NCBI RefSeq assembly: GCF_008386395.1
Contig: NZ_CP043761.1
Location: 930,001 to 994,000 of the forward strand
Reading direction: 5' to 3'
DNA from: Paenibacillus sp. 37
GTDB taxonomy: Bacteria > Bacillota > Bacilli > Paenibacillales > Paenibacillaceae
Length of the DNA: 64,000 nt
Made by a program: the position numbers and the translations under genes. A model generated the notes under the pieces. The model was not told the origin of the DNA. It made no database searches and worked only from the letters and a program-made list of their open reading frames with translations. Below are positions 25,679 to 35,519 of the stretch, piece by piece. The first letter of the stretch is position 1; each line of letters opens with the position of its first letter.

Positions 25679-27058
25679 TTGGAATCAAAGCAACTATCTA
25701 GAGGGCTAAAGCCCCGGCATGTAGAGCTGATTGCACTCGGAGGTACAATCGGCGTTGGTTTGTTCATGGGATCGGCAAGTACGATCAAATGGGCAGGTCC
25801 ATCCGTGCTGCTGGCTTATTTATTGGCTGGTATCGTTATCTTTTTTGTCATGCGCATTATGGGGGAAATGTTGATTCAAGAGCCGGTCACGGGTTCGTTT
25901 GCAACATTTGCTCACAAATATATTAGTCCGCTTGCCGGATTTCTGACCGCCTGGAGTTATTGGTTCCTGTGGGTTACGGTGGGTATGGCGGAAGTTACGG
26001 CTATTGGCATCTATGTCGGGTATTGGTTCCCGGATATTCCGCAGTGGCTGCCGGCACTTACTGGGGTGCTGATTATTGCGGCGGCAAATCTGGCGGCGGT
26101 GAAGTTCTATGGGGAATTTGAATTCTGGTTTGCGATGATCAAGGTGACGGCTATTGTAGCCATGATCGTTATTGGAACCGGGCTCATCTTCTTCGGCTGG
26201 GGGAACGGAGGACAGCCAATCGGGCTGTCGAATCTGTTCAGTCATGGCGGATTCTTCCCTGGAGGCATCAAAGGTTTCCTATTTGCACTGTGTATCGTAA
26301 CAGCTGCGTATCAAGGGGTGGAGATGGTCGGCATTACAGCAGGCGAAGCGGAGAATCCAAAATACACCTTGCGTAAAGCGATCAAAAATATCGTGTGGCG
26401 TATTCTTATTTTCTACGTTGGAGCTATATTTGTTATCGTAACCCTGTACCCTTGGAACGAGGTAGGCGAGACGGGTAGCCCGTTTGTGCTCACCTTTGCC
26501 AAGGTTGGTATTGTTGCTGCAGCGGGGATCATTAACTTTGTGGTACTCACGGCGGCCATGTCTGGATGCAACAGCGGGATCTACAGTGCAGGACGGATGT
26601 TATACACGCTGGCTGAGAATGGGCAGGCACCTGCATTTTTCAAAAAGCTGTCCAAGGGCGGGGTTCCCCGCAACAGTATCGTCATTACAATCTCCTTGCT
26701 GTTGATTGGGGTTGTGCTGAACTACCTGATGCCGGACTCCAAGCTGTTCCTGTACATCTACAGTGCAAGTGTTCTTCCGGGTATGGTTCCATGGTTCGCG
26801 CTGGCGTTCAGCCAGTTCCGATTCAGAAAGCGTTGGGACAACGAGATGGCAGATCATAACTTCAAGTCCAAATGGTTCCCGATCAGCAATTACATTATCA
26901 TCGTGTATCTGATTCTCGTCATTATCGGTATGGCGTTTAACCCGGATACGCGCTTGCCTCTGATAGTTGGAGCTACGTTTATGGCCATCGTGGTGGCTGG
27001 ATATTTCGCATTTGGCATCGGAAAAAGACAACGGGTAGATGGCGGCGAAGATCGCTAG
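25679..27058 (+). CDS. Amino acid permease (APC superfamily, AAT type)
   Basis: About 459 residues with 12 predicted helices. It opens with [28 protein letters not shown], the signature of the amino acid transporter branch of APC proteins, and has a [14 protein letters not shown] motif in the middle. It imports an amino acid with protons; the substrate cannot be read from sequence. I choose TTG 25679, six bases after AAAGGGGAGA, because the family's conserved region then begins at the expected distance; GTG 25619 would add 20 atypical residues. It is transcribed alone and followed by a terminator. Confidence 0.88.
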   Translation: MESKQLSRGLKPRHVELIALGGTIGVGLFMGSASTIKWAGPSVLLAYLLAGIVIFFVMRIMGEMLIQEPVTGSFATFAHKYISPLAGFLTAWSYWFLWVTVGMAEVTAIGIYVGYWFPDIPQWLPALTGVLIIAAANLAAVKFYGEFEFWFAMIKVTAIVAMIVIGTGLIFFGWGNGGQPIGLSNLFSHGGFFPGGIKGFLFALCIVTAAYQGVEMVGITAGEAENPKYTLRKAIKNIVWRILIFYVGAIFVIVTLYPWNEVGETGSPFVLTFAKVGIVAAAGIINFVVLTAAMSGCNSGIYSAGRMLYTLAENGQAPAFFKKLSKGGVPRNSIVITISLLLIGVVLNYLMPDSKLFLYIYSASVLPGMVPWFALAFSQFRFRKRWDNEMADHNFKSKWFPISNYIIIVYLILVIIGMAFNPDTRLPLIVGATFMAIVVAGYFAFGIGKRQRVDGGEDR

Positions 27059-27097
27059 TCTAATATTCAAAAGTCAACTTAAATCGTAATATCAACC

Positions 27098-27165
27098 ATG
27101 CATTCCTTGAAATGATTGGAGAACCTGAGGGTGATTCAGCGTCATTCAGGGAGTGCATTTTTTTA
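27098..27165 (+). terminator. Intrinsic terminator after the permease gene
   Basis: ATGCATTCCTTGAAATGA pairs with TCATTCAGGGAGTGCAT (27142-27158), followed by seven T. The loop is 26 bases long. Confidence 0.7.
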
Positions 27166-27353
27166 TCTGAGAATCCATGCTTGATTATAAACTCTCAAAT
27201 CTCAGGAGATTCAATTTTAGACGGTTGTCAGGGAATCTGGTTAGCTTAGTTTAAATAACGCCCAACTCGGTTACAAAGGAAAGAGTGCAACATTTAAGAA
27301 AACAACTTCTGTGATCGTACTGATCAATATAAATAACCAAGGAGGAATTGAAC

Positions 27354-28256
27354 ATGGCTAATCAAGACCAGCACACCATGCAAGACCCAACGACACAATA
27401 TCCGAAGGCTACAACGGAGTGGAAACAGCAACAGGATGAGCCGGGGCTCCAGCGTGAGATGACCCCTGTCCCCGATGCGGGTGAGAAAAGTTATAAAGGC
27501 AGCGGACGTTTAACGGGACGCAAAGCAGTTGTTACCGGGGCCGACAGCGGAATTGGCCGGGCGGCAGCGATTGCGTTTGCACGTGAAGGTGCAGATGTCG
27601 TTCTGGCCTATCTGCCGGAAGAGGAAGCAGATGCGCAGGAAGTTGTGAAGCTGATTGAGGAAGCCGGTCGCAAAGCAATTACGATGCCAGGTGACCTGAA
27701 GGATGAGAAATACTGTGAAGAACTCATTGAATCTGCGGTAAAAGAGCTTGGCGGAATTGATATTCTTGCTAACGTGGCAGGCAAACAGCAGTTTGTAGAG
27801 CAGATTGCGGATCTGACTACCGAGCAATTCGATGCGACGTTCAAAACAAATGTTTATTCCATGTTCTGGCTCTGCAAAGCAGCTGTGAAACACATGAAAC
27901 CGGGCAGCTCCATTATCAACACATCATCCATTCAGGCGTACAAACCTTCGCCAATCCTGCTGGATTATGCGACAACGAAGGCAGCCATTAACACGTTCAG
28001 CAAAGCGCTGGCTCAACAGGTGGGTAGCAAAGGGATTCGTGTCAACGTTGTTGCACCGGGCCCGGTATGGACTCCGCTTCAGGTCGTGGGTGGACAGCCA
28101 ATCGAGAAGCTGGCCGATTTTGGCTCCAACACACCGCTTGGTCGGGCAGGACAACCTGCCGAGATGGCTCCGGCATTTGTGTTCCTGGCAAGCCAGGAAT
28201 CCAGCTATGTGAGCGGCGAGACACTGAATGCAAATGGTGGTACGGTTAGTCCGTAA
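27354..28256 (+). CDS. Short-chain dehydrogenase/reductase with N-terminal extension
   Basis: A 300-residue SDR of the YhdF/YdaD type. A polar extension of about 45 residues ([18 protein letters not shown]) precedes the Rossmann domain, which has TGADSGIG for NADP binding, the NVAGKQ strand, and catalytic YATTK. The extension, with its repeated DQ/PQ-rich start, is characteristic of a subgroup often tied to general stress; substrate is unknown. ATG 27354 is used because AAGGAGGAA lies just upstream. The gene stands alone between two terminators. Confidence 0.9.
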   Translation: MANQDQHTMQDPTTQYPKATTEWKQQQDEPGLQREMTPVPDAGEKSYKGSGRLTGRKAVVTGADSGIGRAAAIAFAREGADVVLAYLPEEEADAQEVVKLIEEAGRKAITMPGDLKDEKYCEELIESAVKELGGIDILANVAGKQQFVEQIADLTTEQFDATFKTNVYSMFWLCKAAVKHMKPGSSIINTSSIQAYKPSPILLDYATTKAAINTFSKALAQQVGSKGIRVNVVAPGPVWTPLQVVGGQPIEKLADFGSNTPLGRAGQPAEMAPAFVFLASQESSYVSGETLNANGGTVSP

Positions 28257-28286
28257 ATAGTCTTAGTAATTCGATCAGGGTATCAG

Positions 28287-28326
28287 AGGATACGGTCTCC
28301 ATATTGGGGGCGGTATCCTTTTTTTG
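28287..28326 (+). terminator. Intrinsic terminator after SDR gene
   Basis: AGGATACGGTCTCC pairs with GGGGGCGGTATCCT, followed by seven T. Confidence 0.75.
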
Positions 28327-28510
28327 TCGTTAAGATGAGAGAAATAAAATATTTTTATGTATGAAAGCGTTCTTATATAAATCAGGAAAGGTACATGGTA
28401 ATATATTCAAGAACATGATCTTCGCTCCCAGATTTGAGAGTGCGTTGCTTATACAATGAATCTGTTCAGATGAATACACTATGCCTAGGAATCGAAGGAG
28501 GAATTCTGTA

Positions 28511-29506
28511 ATGGCCAAGAATGTACTTAAACTAGGTGACCCTGTCATAAGCACGTACACATCATATGGGACATTAACATCCGTTATGCACGAAGATTTA
28601 TGGCCATGGATTTTCAATAACTTTATACAAATCAGGTATGCACATGGATGGGGAATTTTTTCGTTTGATTCTCATCAGTTTTTGCTAAGTACCTGTCCGG
28701 GAATTTCCTTTTACAACCTGCCACAAGAAATTGTGATTAGCAAATGGGGAACATCACTTAAGCAAGTGATTACGGAAGCGATAGATATGGGGTATTATCT
28801 ATATATTTATGCAGATAGATACTACCTTGCGTGTACAGACTTTTATCAAAAAGAACATCTCATGCACGAATTATTGGTGTACGGGTATGACCTGGATCAA
28901 AATGTGATATACATTGCTGATAATCTAGATGATGGTAAATTCATACAAACCGTATGTAGTCTGGATGAACTTGAGAAAGGCTACTGGACCATGTCTAATG
29001 AGTACAGTTTTTGGACAGAAGTGAGATTTCTCAAGCCTATCCAGAATATTAACTATGCAATTCATGTGGAGCAGATTATAACGGCGATGGAAAACTATCT
29101 TAACTCAAGCGAGACATATGACTTGGTGAGAGATCAGAAATACGATTTTGGAATGCAAGCCATTCAACGCATCTTTACCGACATTGAGCAGGCAGCCCTA
29201 GTTGGAGAAGCATTGGATTCACGAGTCTTTCATCTTATGTATGAACATAAGCTACTAATGGAGTTACGTTTATCTTATTTAATGGAGAAATCAATCATTA
29301 AGCCAGATACAGCCTTTATGGAATTAAGCACTGTTCTGAAACAGGACTACTTTAAATTGAGAAATATAGTTCTGAAATACAATATAACGCGTGATGCAAG
29401 TACACTTAGTAAAATAAGTGAGAGATTGCAAGAGAATCTCATAAAAGAGAAAGCTTTTATTTCTTCTTTTATTACCAGATTGCAACAGGTTGAATCACTG
29501 GTTTGA
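28511..29506 (+). CDS. BtrH N-terminal-like protein of unknown function
   Basis: About 331 residues. The N-terminal half (about 20-170) resembles the papain-like fold of butirosin BtrH-type proteins: an ADRYYLACTDFY strand, an EHLMHELLVYGYD segment and an IADNLDDGKF segment. The second half is helical, with no motif I recognise. BtrH-type enzymes transfer acyl groups from carrier proteins, and relatives are frequent in Paenibacillus natural-product loci. No Cys is seen near the N-terminus where the nucleophile would be expected, so activity is doubtful. ATG 28511 has AAGGAGG nine bases upstream. It stands alone, about 16 kb from the NRPS genes, and the family call is tentative. Confidence 0.5.
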   Translation: MAKNVLKLGDPVISTYTSYGTLTSVMHEDLWPWIFNNFIQIRYAHGWGIFSFDSHQFLLSTCPGISFYNLPQEIVISKWGTSLKQVITEAIDMGYYLYIYADRYYLACTDFYQKEHLMHELLVYGYDLDQNVIYIADNLDDGKFIQTVCSLDELEKGYWTMSNEYSFWTEVRFLKPIQNINYAIHVEQIITAMENYLNSSETYDLVRDQKYDFGMQAIQRIFTDIEQAALVGEALDSRVFHLMYEHKLLMELRLSYLMEKSIIKPDTAFMELSTVLKQDYFKLRNIVLKYNITRDASTLSKISERLQENLIKEKAFISSFITRLQQVESLV

Positions 29507-29526
29507 AGCCATCCAATAACAGACCA

Positions 29527-29565
29527 AAAATCCCCTTTGCTTGTAGTAAAGCAAAGGGGATTTTT
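29527..29565. terminator. Strong bidirectional terminator
   Basis: AAAATCCCCTTTGC and GCAAAGGGGATTTTT form a stem with a ten-base loop, with A and T tracts on the two sides. It serves both convergent genes. Confidence 0.85.
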
Positions 29566-29579
29566 GTGTAATAATAAAT

Positions 29580-32102
29580 TTACTTCTGTTCTGGTTTCGG
29601 GTCCAGAATGGCATAACTGCCAAGCGTGGCTAATTGTGCTGTATTCAGAAGGGCTTCATCGACCGCAGCGAGGGCTTCACCGGCAGCTGTCATCAACTCA
29701 TCAGAGTCAACAGGTGAGGCAAAGCGGAGAATAACCCGGTTCTCTCCTTTTTTAAGTTCACTCTCAGCCTTGGTTTTGTACTCATTAATAGATGCGACTT
29801 CAAGATCATTCTGTACATAATAATCATTGGCATCGCTCTCGCCATTAAACATCGCGAGCTCGGAATCAAGCCAATAATCTTGATCCGCTATCGTTTTCTG
29901 ACTTGCAGCAGTCTCATCGTTGGCATTGTACAGGAAGTATGGGATGCCGGAGTTCGTCAGGTTGTTGGTGGCATCGACATGGAACCATTCGTTCCCGATT
30001 TTGACCTTGTTCCATGCATGTGGGACGCCGCTGGAAGCGCCCGTTACAACGATGCTTTCCAGTCCCGAGAGATCCGAGAGCAATTTGTAAACGGAAGCAT
30101 AGCTGGCACATACCCCAACACCTTTGACCAGAATACCGTATGTGGTAAACGAGTCATTGAATTGCGGATCGACATTTTTAAAGTTGTTCTGTTCCGCACT
30201 CTCCAGTGCTGCATCATCATACTTCGCGTTATCGTTCAGATAATCGTAGATGGCTTTTCGTTTCTCGTCTTCGTTCATACCATCTTTAATGATAGAAGCC
30301 ACGACTTCGTTCGCTTTGGCAATAATCTCATCCTGTTTCTTCTGGATACCACTAGCCGATTCATTGTAATGAATGGAAAGGGTAAGCGTACCATAGTTGT
30401 ATTCGAAACCTTCCACACCAAGAATCAATGGATTCTGGTACATCACTTTCAGGACAACATCCGAGAGTGTCGTGAAATTTTGAGCTTCGGGGAAAGCTTT
30501 TAACGAAATATTATCTTGTGCCGCAATCATGTTTTTGGCTAAAACTTCTTCCAATGCAGAATCTGCATTGATCATTGCATCGCCTGTAGCAGGCTGAGGC
30601 ACAGTTTCCTGATTACCTTGTTCTACATTTTGCTGTGTATTGGATTTCTGTTCATCTACCAGGTTGTCTTCTACAGCTTCAGGAGCTGGAGCAGGTGCTT
30701 CGTTCGAAGTTTCCTCAGAAGCTATATCTGAAGAAGTATCAGAAGTATCATCGGAAGCCTCAGTAGATAGAGGATCAGTTGCATCTTCTGACGTTCCAGT
30801 ATCGGTTGTAGACTCTGGAGTTGAAGTTTCCGAAGCCGGTGCTTCTTTTGTTTCCGTTGCAGACTCAGGTGCATCATGATTGTTGATAATCGTTGGCACA
30901 TCAGGTGCAGGAACGTAAGGTGTGTCATTCTTTGGTTCCACCAGTCCGTTGCTGGAATCGGCTACGGTTTGCTGAGCAAGTCTGTCCAGGTCTGCTTGGG
31001 TCACATTTTCTACGCGTACGTAACTTTTCAAAGCTGTTCCTTTAACGTGAAAAGGAATATTCGTCTCATTGAACTCTGAAATTTCTACGCTTTTGGTATC
31101 ATAGACAATGGTTTCACGAGCTAGAGAGCCGTCATTGTACTCAACTGTTGCTTTCTGAGGAAGTACATCTATATTCTTTAATTTCTCCCTATACAATTGT
31201 TCTTTCAGAGATGTTGGTAACTGGGAAGCAAGCGGAGCTGTAGGGACACCTCTGCTAAAATTGGATTCTTTGCCTCCGCCGATTGCAGTGACATAATATT
31301 CTCCTCGTATACCATGGTTCTGAGTGGTAGTTATCATTTCATTATAAGTGCCTAGCCCGCCTTTTCCGTCTCTCAAAAAATCATTGAAAGACGTCTCTGT
31401 CGTTACCGCAATATCTAAAGGCAGACTATTACTGAAAGCGTCCTCTGCGCCAGTTAGAGGTACATTGGTTTCGAAGTTGGTTAGGTCAGAACGTTTATAA
31501 ATTTTATATTCAGTGGCACCTTCAACCTTGTCCCAGACCAACTTGAACCGTCTATCTTTGTCAATTTCGTATCTTAGGTTAGGTACGGGTAACTCCGATT
31601 TCACTGTAAACGGAATAATGATGGGCTGATCGAGTAGTGTTAGCTTCTCAGCATCCGGATCATAATTCAGACGAATGTAATAAATGGGGGCACCGCCCCA
31701 AGAACTTTGATCCTTGTTCATCATGGAATCTGAACTTAAAACGCCCCATCCAAGAGGTTTAATAGAAACACTATTGTCGTTTGTTTCTGGAATGGCATAT
31801 ACATCGCTTGCTTTGAGTGCTTTAATATCGGTATGTACACTAATAATGTCACTAGCTCGCAGGTTACTTTTACGTAAATCTGCTTTAAACTTGAACGTAA
31901 ATTCTTCATCCTGAGCTACGTTGTACATCGGCATAATCGCTTGTTCCGATTCGGAGCCGTATTTCTGCTTCAAACTTAAAATGGTAGAACCTTCTACGAC
32001 TTCTGTAGGATTATTCTCGGACGGACTGCTTTCCTGCTCAGTACTCTGGCATCCAGCCAGTAACAGGGTGAGCGCAAACATAATAAAAAATAGACGTTTC
32101 AT
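29580..32102 (-). CDS. Surface lipoprotein with transglutaminase-like domain
   Basis: The 840-residue protein has a lipoprotein signal ending in LLAGC. The N-terminal region (to about 330) contains fibronectin-like stretches (PNLRYEIDKDRRFKLVWDKVEGATEYKIYKR). A long Ser/Thr/Glu/Asp-rich linker follows (about 395-500). The C-terminal transglutaminase-like domain has Cys665 in GVGVCASYASV, His in GVPHAWNKV and Asp in FHVDATNN, the full Cys-His-Asp triad. The family includes peptidases and crosslinking enzymes acting at the cell wall. A clear promoter lies upstream and a strong terminator downstream, so it is a single-gene unit. The biological substrate is unknown. Confidence 0.82.
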   Translation of the reverse strand: MKRLFFIMFALTLLLAGCQSTEQESSPSENNPTEVVEGSTILSLKQKYGSESEQAIMPMYNVAQDEEFTFKFKADLRKSNLRASDIISVHTDIKALKASDVYAIPETNDNSVSIKPLGWGVLSSDSMMNKDQSSWGGAPIYYIRLNYDPDAEKLTLLDQPIIIPFTVKSELPVPNLRYEIDKDRRFKLVWDKVEGATEYKIYKRSDLTNFETNVPLTGAEDAFSNSLPLDIAVTTETSFNDFLRDGKGGLGTYNEMITTTQNHGIRGEYYVTAIGGGKESNFSRGVPTAPLASQLPTSLKEQLYREKLKNIDVLPQKATVEYNDGSLARETIVYDTKSVEISEFNETNIPFHVKGTALKSYVRVENVTQADLDRLAQQTVADSSNGLVEPKNDTPYVPAPDVPTIINNHDAPESATETKEAPASETSTPESTTDTGTSEDATDPLSTEASDDTSDTSSDIASEETSNEAPAPAPEAVEDNLVDEQKSNTQQNVEQGNQETVPQPATGDAMINADSALEEVLAKNMIAAQDNISLKAFPEAQNFTTLSDVVLKVMYQNPLILGVEGFEYNYGTLTLSIHYNESASGIQKKQDEIIAKANEVVASIIKDGMNEDEKRKAIYDYLNDNAKYDDAALESAEQNNFKNVDPQFNDSFTTYGILVKGVGVCASYASVYKLLSDLSGLESIVVTGASSGVPHAWNKVKIGNEWFHVDATNNLTNSGIPYFLYNANDETAASQKTIADQDYWLDSELAMFNGESDANDYYVQNDLEVASINEYKTKAESELKKGENRVILRFASPVDSDELMTAAGEALAAVDEALLNTAQLATLGSYAILDPKPEQK

Positions 32103-32405
32103 GATACACCGCTTTCTTGTTTTTCTGAGTTGTTCAAATAGCTACGTTCTACACACCGAAAGATTATCAGATTTGGTTAAAACCCATACTCAATCCTCTT
32201 AACGGCTAAACCTCCTATTAAATTCCTGACATCCTTTGCTAGTTTATGGTCATATTGACGCATTGTCAAGGTGAGAGGGTAGGTTTTAAGTCCTGTAGAA
32301 CAATAGAACAGATGTAATTCCGTAGCGTGTGTTCCATGTTAAAATACAAGAATTACTACATATTTATATATAATCGGATATTTTGAATAGACTGGAGTGG
32401 CTCAG
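32103..32405. promoter_or_regulatory. Divergent upstream region with promoter for the lipoprotein gene
   Basis: On the minus strand TTGACA (32264-32269) and TAAACT (32241-32246) are spaced by 17 bases, a near-consensus promoter about 140 bp before the lipoprotein start. For the plus-strand gene at 32406 the stretch is AT-rich, with TATATA-like segments near 32365, but no convincing -35. No gene is seen here. Confidence 0.6.
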
Positions 32406-32825
32406 ATGACAGTAGAACAGATTGTCAGATCCTTTTTTGAAGAGGTCCGATCAGGTCGGAATCCGGATTATGCAAGCAGCGTGATGGCAGAACAGGTACT
32501 GGCCCATCAAGTGATATCTGAAGAAGAAGTCACGGTGACCCGAACGCCTTCCGATTATGCGGATCATGTGCGGGAGATGATCGAAGCTTACGGGGAGTTT
32601 TCACTTGAAATCCAGGAGTTGCTGACGCAAGGGGATAAAGTCTACGTGCGCTGGAGACAAACGGGTACCCATGTCGGAGACGTGGACGGATATACACCAA
32701 GCAACTTACCAGTGATCGAAATTGCGAGCGCGGTATACCGGGTGGCAAACGAACGCATTGCAGAATATTGGATTCAGATCGACAGATTGGGCATCGAGAA
32801 ACAATTGGAACGGAATCGGAGCTGA
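32406..32825 (+). CDS. SnoaL/NTF2-like ester cyclase-type protein
   Basis: A 139-residue single-domain protein with the SnoaL-like pattern: VEQIVRSFFEEVRSGRN at the start, then VYVRWRQTGTHVGDVDGYTPSN and IAEYWIQIDRLGIEKQL. These cone-shaped folds bind small hydrophobic molecules; most bacterial members have no known reaction. GGAG lies eight bases before ATG 32406. The stop codon lies inside the stem of its own terminator. Confidence 0.78.
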   Translation: MTVEQIVRSFFEEVRSGRNPDYASSVMAEQVLAHQVISEEEVTVTRTPSDYADHVREMIEAYGEFSLEIQELLTQGDKVYVRWRQTGTHVGDVDGYTPSNLPVIEIASAVYRVANERIAEYWIQIDRLGIEKQLERNRS

Positions 32826-32843
32826 TTTTTTCAGCTCTTTTTT
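32819..32843 (+). terminator. Intrinsic terminator overlapping a stop codon
   Basis: GAGCTGA and TCAGCTC form the stem, followed by TTTTTT. The TGA stop of the SnoaL-like gene is part of the first arm. Confidence 0.75.
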
Positions 32844-32857
32844 AGTTTTTGATTTTC

Positions 32858-32898
32858 TGTAAGCGTTCCCGTGTTATAATGAACCAAGTTGTATACAA
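32858..32898 (+). promoter_or_regulatory. GH94 promoter with cre-like and GntR-like sites
   Basis: A perfect -10 TATAAT lies at 32875-32880. A cre-like TGTAAGCGTTCCCG (32858-32871) sits where the -35/-10 spacer would be, suiting catabolite repression. TTGTATACAA, a 10-bp palindrome, lies just downstream at 32889-32898 and resembles the core of GntR-family operators. The -35 is not clear. Confidence 0.5.
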
Positions 32899-32954
32899 GT
32901 TACCTAAAACGTTTTCTGCCTTTTGACTTCATAATCTGAAAGCGAGGTTCAGTG

Positions 32955-35333
32955 ATGATTAAAGCAACGGAAGATAATCAGTATGTTGAACTAACAAGCC
33001 CGACAAGTTTACCGAAGGCATCCGGATTTCTTTGGAATGAGAAGATGATGATTCATGTGAATTGCCGGGGGTACGCGGTGGCCCAATTCATGCAGCCCGA
33101 ACCTGCCAAATACTCATACGCGCCCAACCTGGAAGCGAAGACATTTATGCAACCGGAGCAGCCATACTATGCCCACCATCCGGGACGGTTTGTCTACATT
33201 AAAGATGAAGTCAGTGGCGAAATCTTCTCAGCCCCGTATGAACCGGTTCGCAAGCAGGCGGATAGTTATACGTTCGCTGTAGGCAAACATGATATTCACT
33301 GGAAAGTGATTCAGGACGACATATGTGTCGAGATGTCCCTGCGCCTGCCGAAGGAAGATGTTATGGAGCTGTGGCGTGTGAAGGTAACCAATCTGTCTTC
33401 GAGAAAACGCAAGCTGAGTATCTACCCGTATTATACAGTCGGTTATATGTCATGGATGAACCAGTCCGGTTCCTATGTGGAAGAGTTACAGGGCATTGTC
33501 TGCTCGGCGGTTACGCCGTATCAGAAATATCAGGACTATAGCAAAATCAAAAACTATAGTGACAAAACCTATCTGCTTGCAGATCATCAACCGATCGCAT
33601 GGGAAGTGAATCAAGAGAGCTTTGAAGGCGAAGGCGGACTTCATCAACCTTCTGGACTTCAGTCGGAGACACTCGCTGGTGGAGATGCGCGATATGAGAC
33701 ACCTGTGACCGTATTGCAATACAGAGTAGATCTGGAAGCTGGTGCTGAGCAGGCCTACCGATTTATCTTTGGCCCGGCTCATGATGAGGCAGAGATTGAG
33801 GGAATCCGTCAGCATTATTTTGTGAAGCAGAATGAGGAAGGACAGGATGGTTTTACGGCTGCCGAGCAGGAGTATGCGAATTATATTGCGGAAGGGCAAG
33901 GGAACATCCAGATTGAGACATCGGATGGCTGGCTGGATAATGTCGTGAATCACTGGCTGCCTCGTCAGATGTATTATCACGGGAAAACAAACCGTCTATC
34001 GACCGATCCCCAGACCCGGAATTATCTGCAGGATAATATGGGGATGAGTTACATTCAACCGCAGGTTGCGCGGGCTGCGTTCCTGACTGCATTGTCACAA
34101 CAGCATATTAGCGGCGCCATGCCGGACGGCATTATTTTGCACCCGGATGCAGAATTGAAATATATTAACCAGATTCCTCATACCGATCACTGTATCTGGC
34201 TTCCGGTCTGTATGAAGACTTATCTGGATGAAACCAATGACTATAGCATTCTGGAGGAACAGGTTGCTTTTACAGACAGTGAACAGAAGCTTTCCGTACT
34301 GGAACATATGAATCTCGCGATGCGTTGGTTGATCCATGAGAGGGATGCGCGTGGGTTGAACTATATCAATCAGGGTGACTGGTGTGATCCGATGAACATG
34401 GTGGGATACAAAGGCAAAGGCGTATCCGGCTGGCTGACCATTGCGACGGCATATGCTTTTAATGTTTGGGCAGATCTTGCTGAACAGGCAGGGTATGCCG
34501 AGGTCGCAGCGGAATTCCGTCAGGAAGCGAATCAGACGAATGCGGTAGCGAATGAGTACCTGTGGGATGGGGACTGGTATGCCCGCGGAATTACGGATGA
34601 TAACGTAGTGTTTGGTGTAAGCAAAGACGTGGAAGGACGCATCTATATCAATCCTCAGAGCTGGGCACTTATGAGCGGTGCTGCGGATCAGGAGAAACAG
34701 GAGAAGTTAATCCGTGCGGTAGAAGAGCAATTAGAGACGCCATATGGTGTCGAGAAGCTCGCGCCGTCTTTCACAGCGATGCGGGAAGATGTAGGCCGTG
34801 TCACGCAGAAACATCCGGGAAGTGCAGAGAATGGAGCCGTGTACAACCATGCGGCGGCTTTTTATATCTATGCGTTGTATCTGGTGGGCGAGAAGGAGAA
34901 GGCGTATCGTTTGCTGCGTAAAATGATTCCTGGCCCCGATGCCGAGGATATCCTCCAGCGGGGTCAACTGCCTGTATTTATCCCGAATTATTATCGCGGA
35001 GCCTATCGTCAATTCCCACGTACAGCTGGGCGCTCCAGTCATCTGTTCAACACCGGCACGGTACCTTGGGTGTATCGCTGCCTGATCGACGGATTGTTTG
35101 GCTTGCAGGGTCACGCGCAAGGGCTTCAGGTTCGCCCGCAGTTGCCAGAAGATTGGAACGAGGCATCGGTCACGCGTTTGTTCCGCGGAGCTGAGCTGCA
35201 TGTAAACATGAAGAAGGATGCAACTGTCCAGGCGATTGAAGTGCATGTTGACGGTGAACGGATCGAAGGTGACATCATCAAGAATATCCAAGCTGGCGTG
35301 AATTATGAGGTGCTGGTGAAGCTGCCTTTGTAG
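32955..35333 (+). CDS. GH94-family beta-glucoside phosphorylase
   Basis: About 792 residues with the usual GH94 layout: an N-terminal beta-sandwich (about 1-270) including RFVYIKDEVSGEIFSAPY, a helical linker, and an (alpha/alpha)6 barrel with the probable general acid Asp in NQGDWCDPM (about residue 473). A C-terminal beta-sheet with the GAVYNHAAAFYIYALYL segment closes the barrel. GH94 enzymes phosphorolyse beta-glucosides such as cellobiose, chitobiose or cellobionic acid to glucose 1-phosphate. The motif is DWCDP rather than the DWND of cellobiose phosphorylase, so the acceptor is uncertain; length and the GntR-like site hint at an aldonic acid acceptor, which is speculative. No transporter gene is adjacent. 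Confidence 0.8.
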   Translation: MIKATEDNQYVELTSPTSLPKASGFLWNEKMMIHVNCRGYAVAQFMQPEPAKYSYAPNLEAKTFMQPEQPYYAHHPGRFVYIKDEVSGEIFSAPYEPVRKQADSYTFAVGKHDIHWKVIQDDICVEMSLRLPKEDVMELWRVKVTNLSSRKRKLSIYPYYTVGYMSWMNQSGSYVEELQGIVCSAVTPYQKYQDYSKIKNYSDKTYLLADHQPIAWEVNQESFEGEGGLHQPSGLQSETLAGGDARYETPVTVLQYRVDLEAGAEQAYRFIFGPAHDEAEIEGIRQHYFVKQNEEGQDGFTAAEQEYANYIAEGQGNIQIETSDGWLDNVVNHWLPRQMYYHGKTNRLSTDPQTRNYLQDNMGMSYIQPQVARAAFLTALSQQHISGAMPDGIILHPDAELKYINQIPHTDHCIWLPVCMKTYLDETNDYSILEEQVAFTDSEQKLSVLEHMNLAMRWLIHERDARGLNYINQGDWCDPMNMVGYKGKGVSGWLTIATAYAFNVWADLAEQAGYAEVAAEFRQEANQTNAVANEYLWDGDWYARGITDDNVVFGVSKDVEGRIYINPQSWALMSGAADQEKQEKLIRAVEEQLETPYGVEKLAPSFTAMREDVGRVTQKHPGSAENGAVYNHAAAFYIYALYLVGEKEKAYRLLRKMIPGPDAEDILQRGQLPVFIPNYYRGAYRQFPRTAGRSSHLFNTGTVPWVYRCLIDGLFGLQGHAQGLQVRPQLPEDWNEASVTRLFRGAELHVNMKKDATVQAIEVHVDGERIEGDIIKNIQAGVNYEVLVKLPL

Positions 35334-35394
35334 AAAGAGTACGGAGTAGGTGATAAACGGTGTGAAGAGTTTTGGACAATCACTAAGAAAAATT

Positions 35395-35432
35395 AAAAAC
35401 TGCCTTTCCTTTATAGAAGGAGGGCAGTTTTT
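35395..35432. terminator. Bidirectional terminator
   Basis: AAAAACTGCC-TTTCCTT pairs with GAAGGAGGGCAGTTTTT. It lies between the convergent GH94 and GNAT genes. Confidence 0.75.
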
Positions 35433-35519
35433 GCTTTCAAGATGTTGTTTTGAATTAATCTGTTTGTCAGACTGAATATGATAAAAGAATTCACAAGCAA
35501 AGCTTGATTAGCAAACACT

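Noticed and set aside
27249..27274. SigmaB-type promoter (GTTTAA-14-GGTTAC) before the SDR gene
   Set aside because: The second box matches GGGTAT at only part of its positions, and a SigB system is not expected in Paenibacillus.
30640..30879. Plus-strand frame rich in Ser and Val inside the transglutaminase lipoprotein
   Set aside because: It is the reverse image of the low-complexity linker of the real gene.
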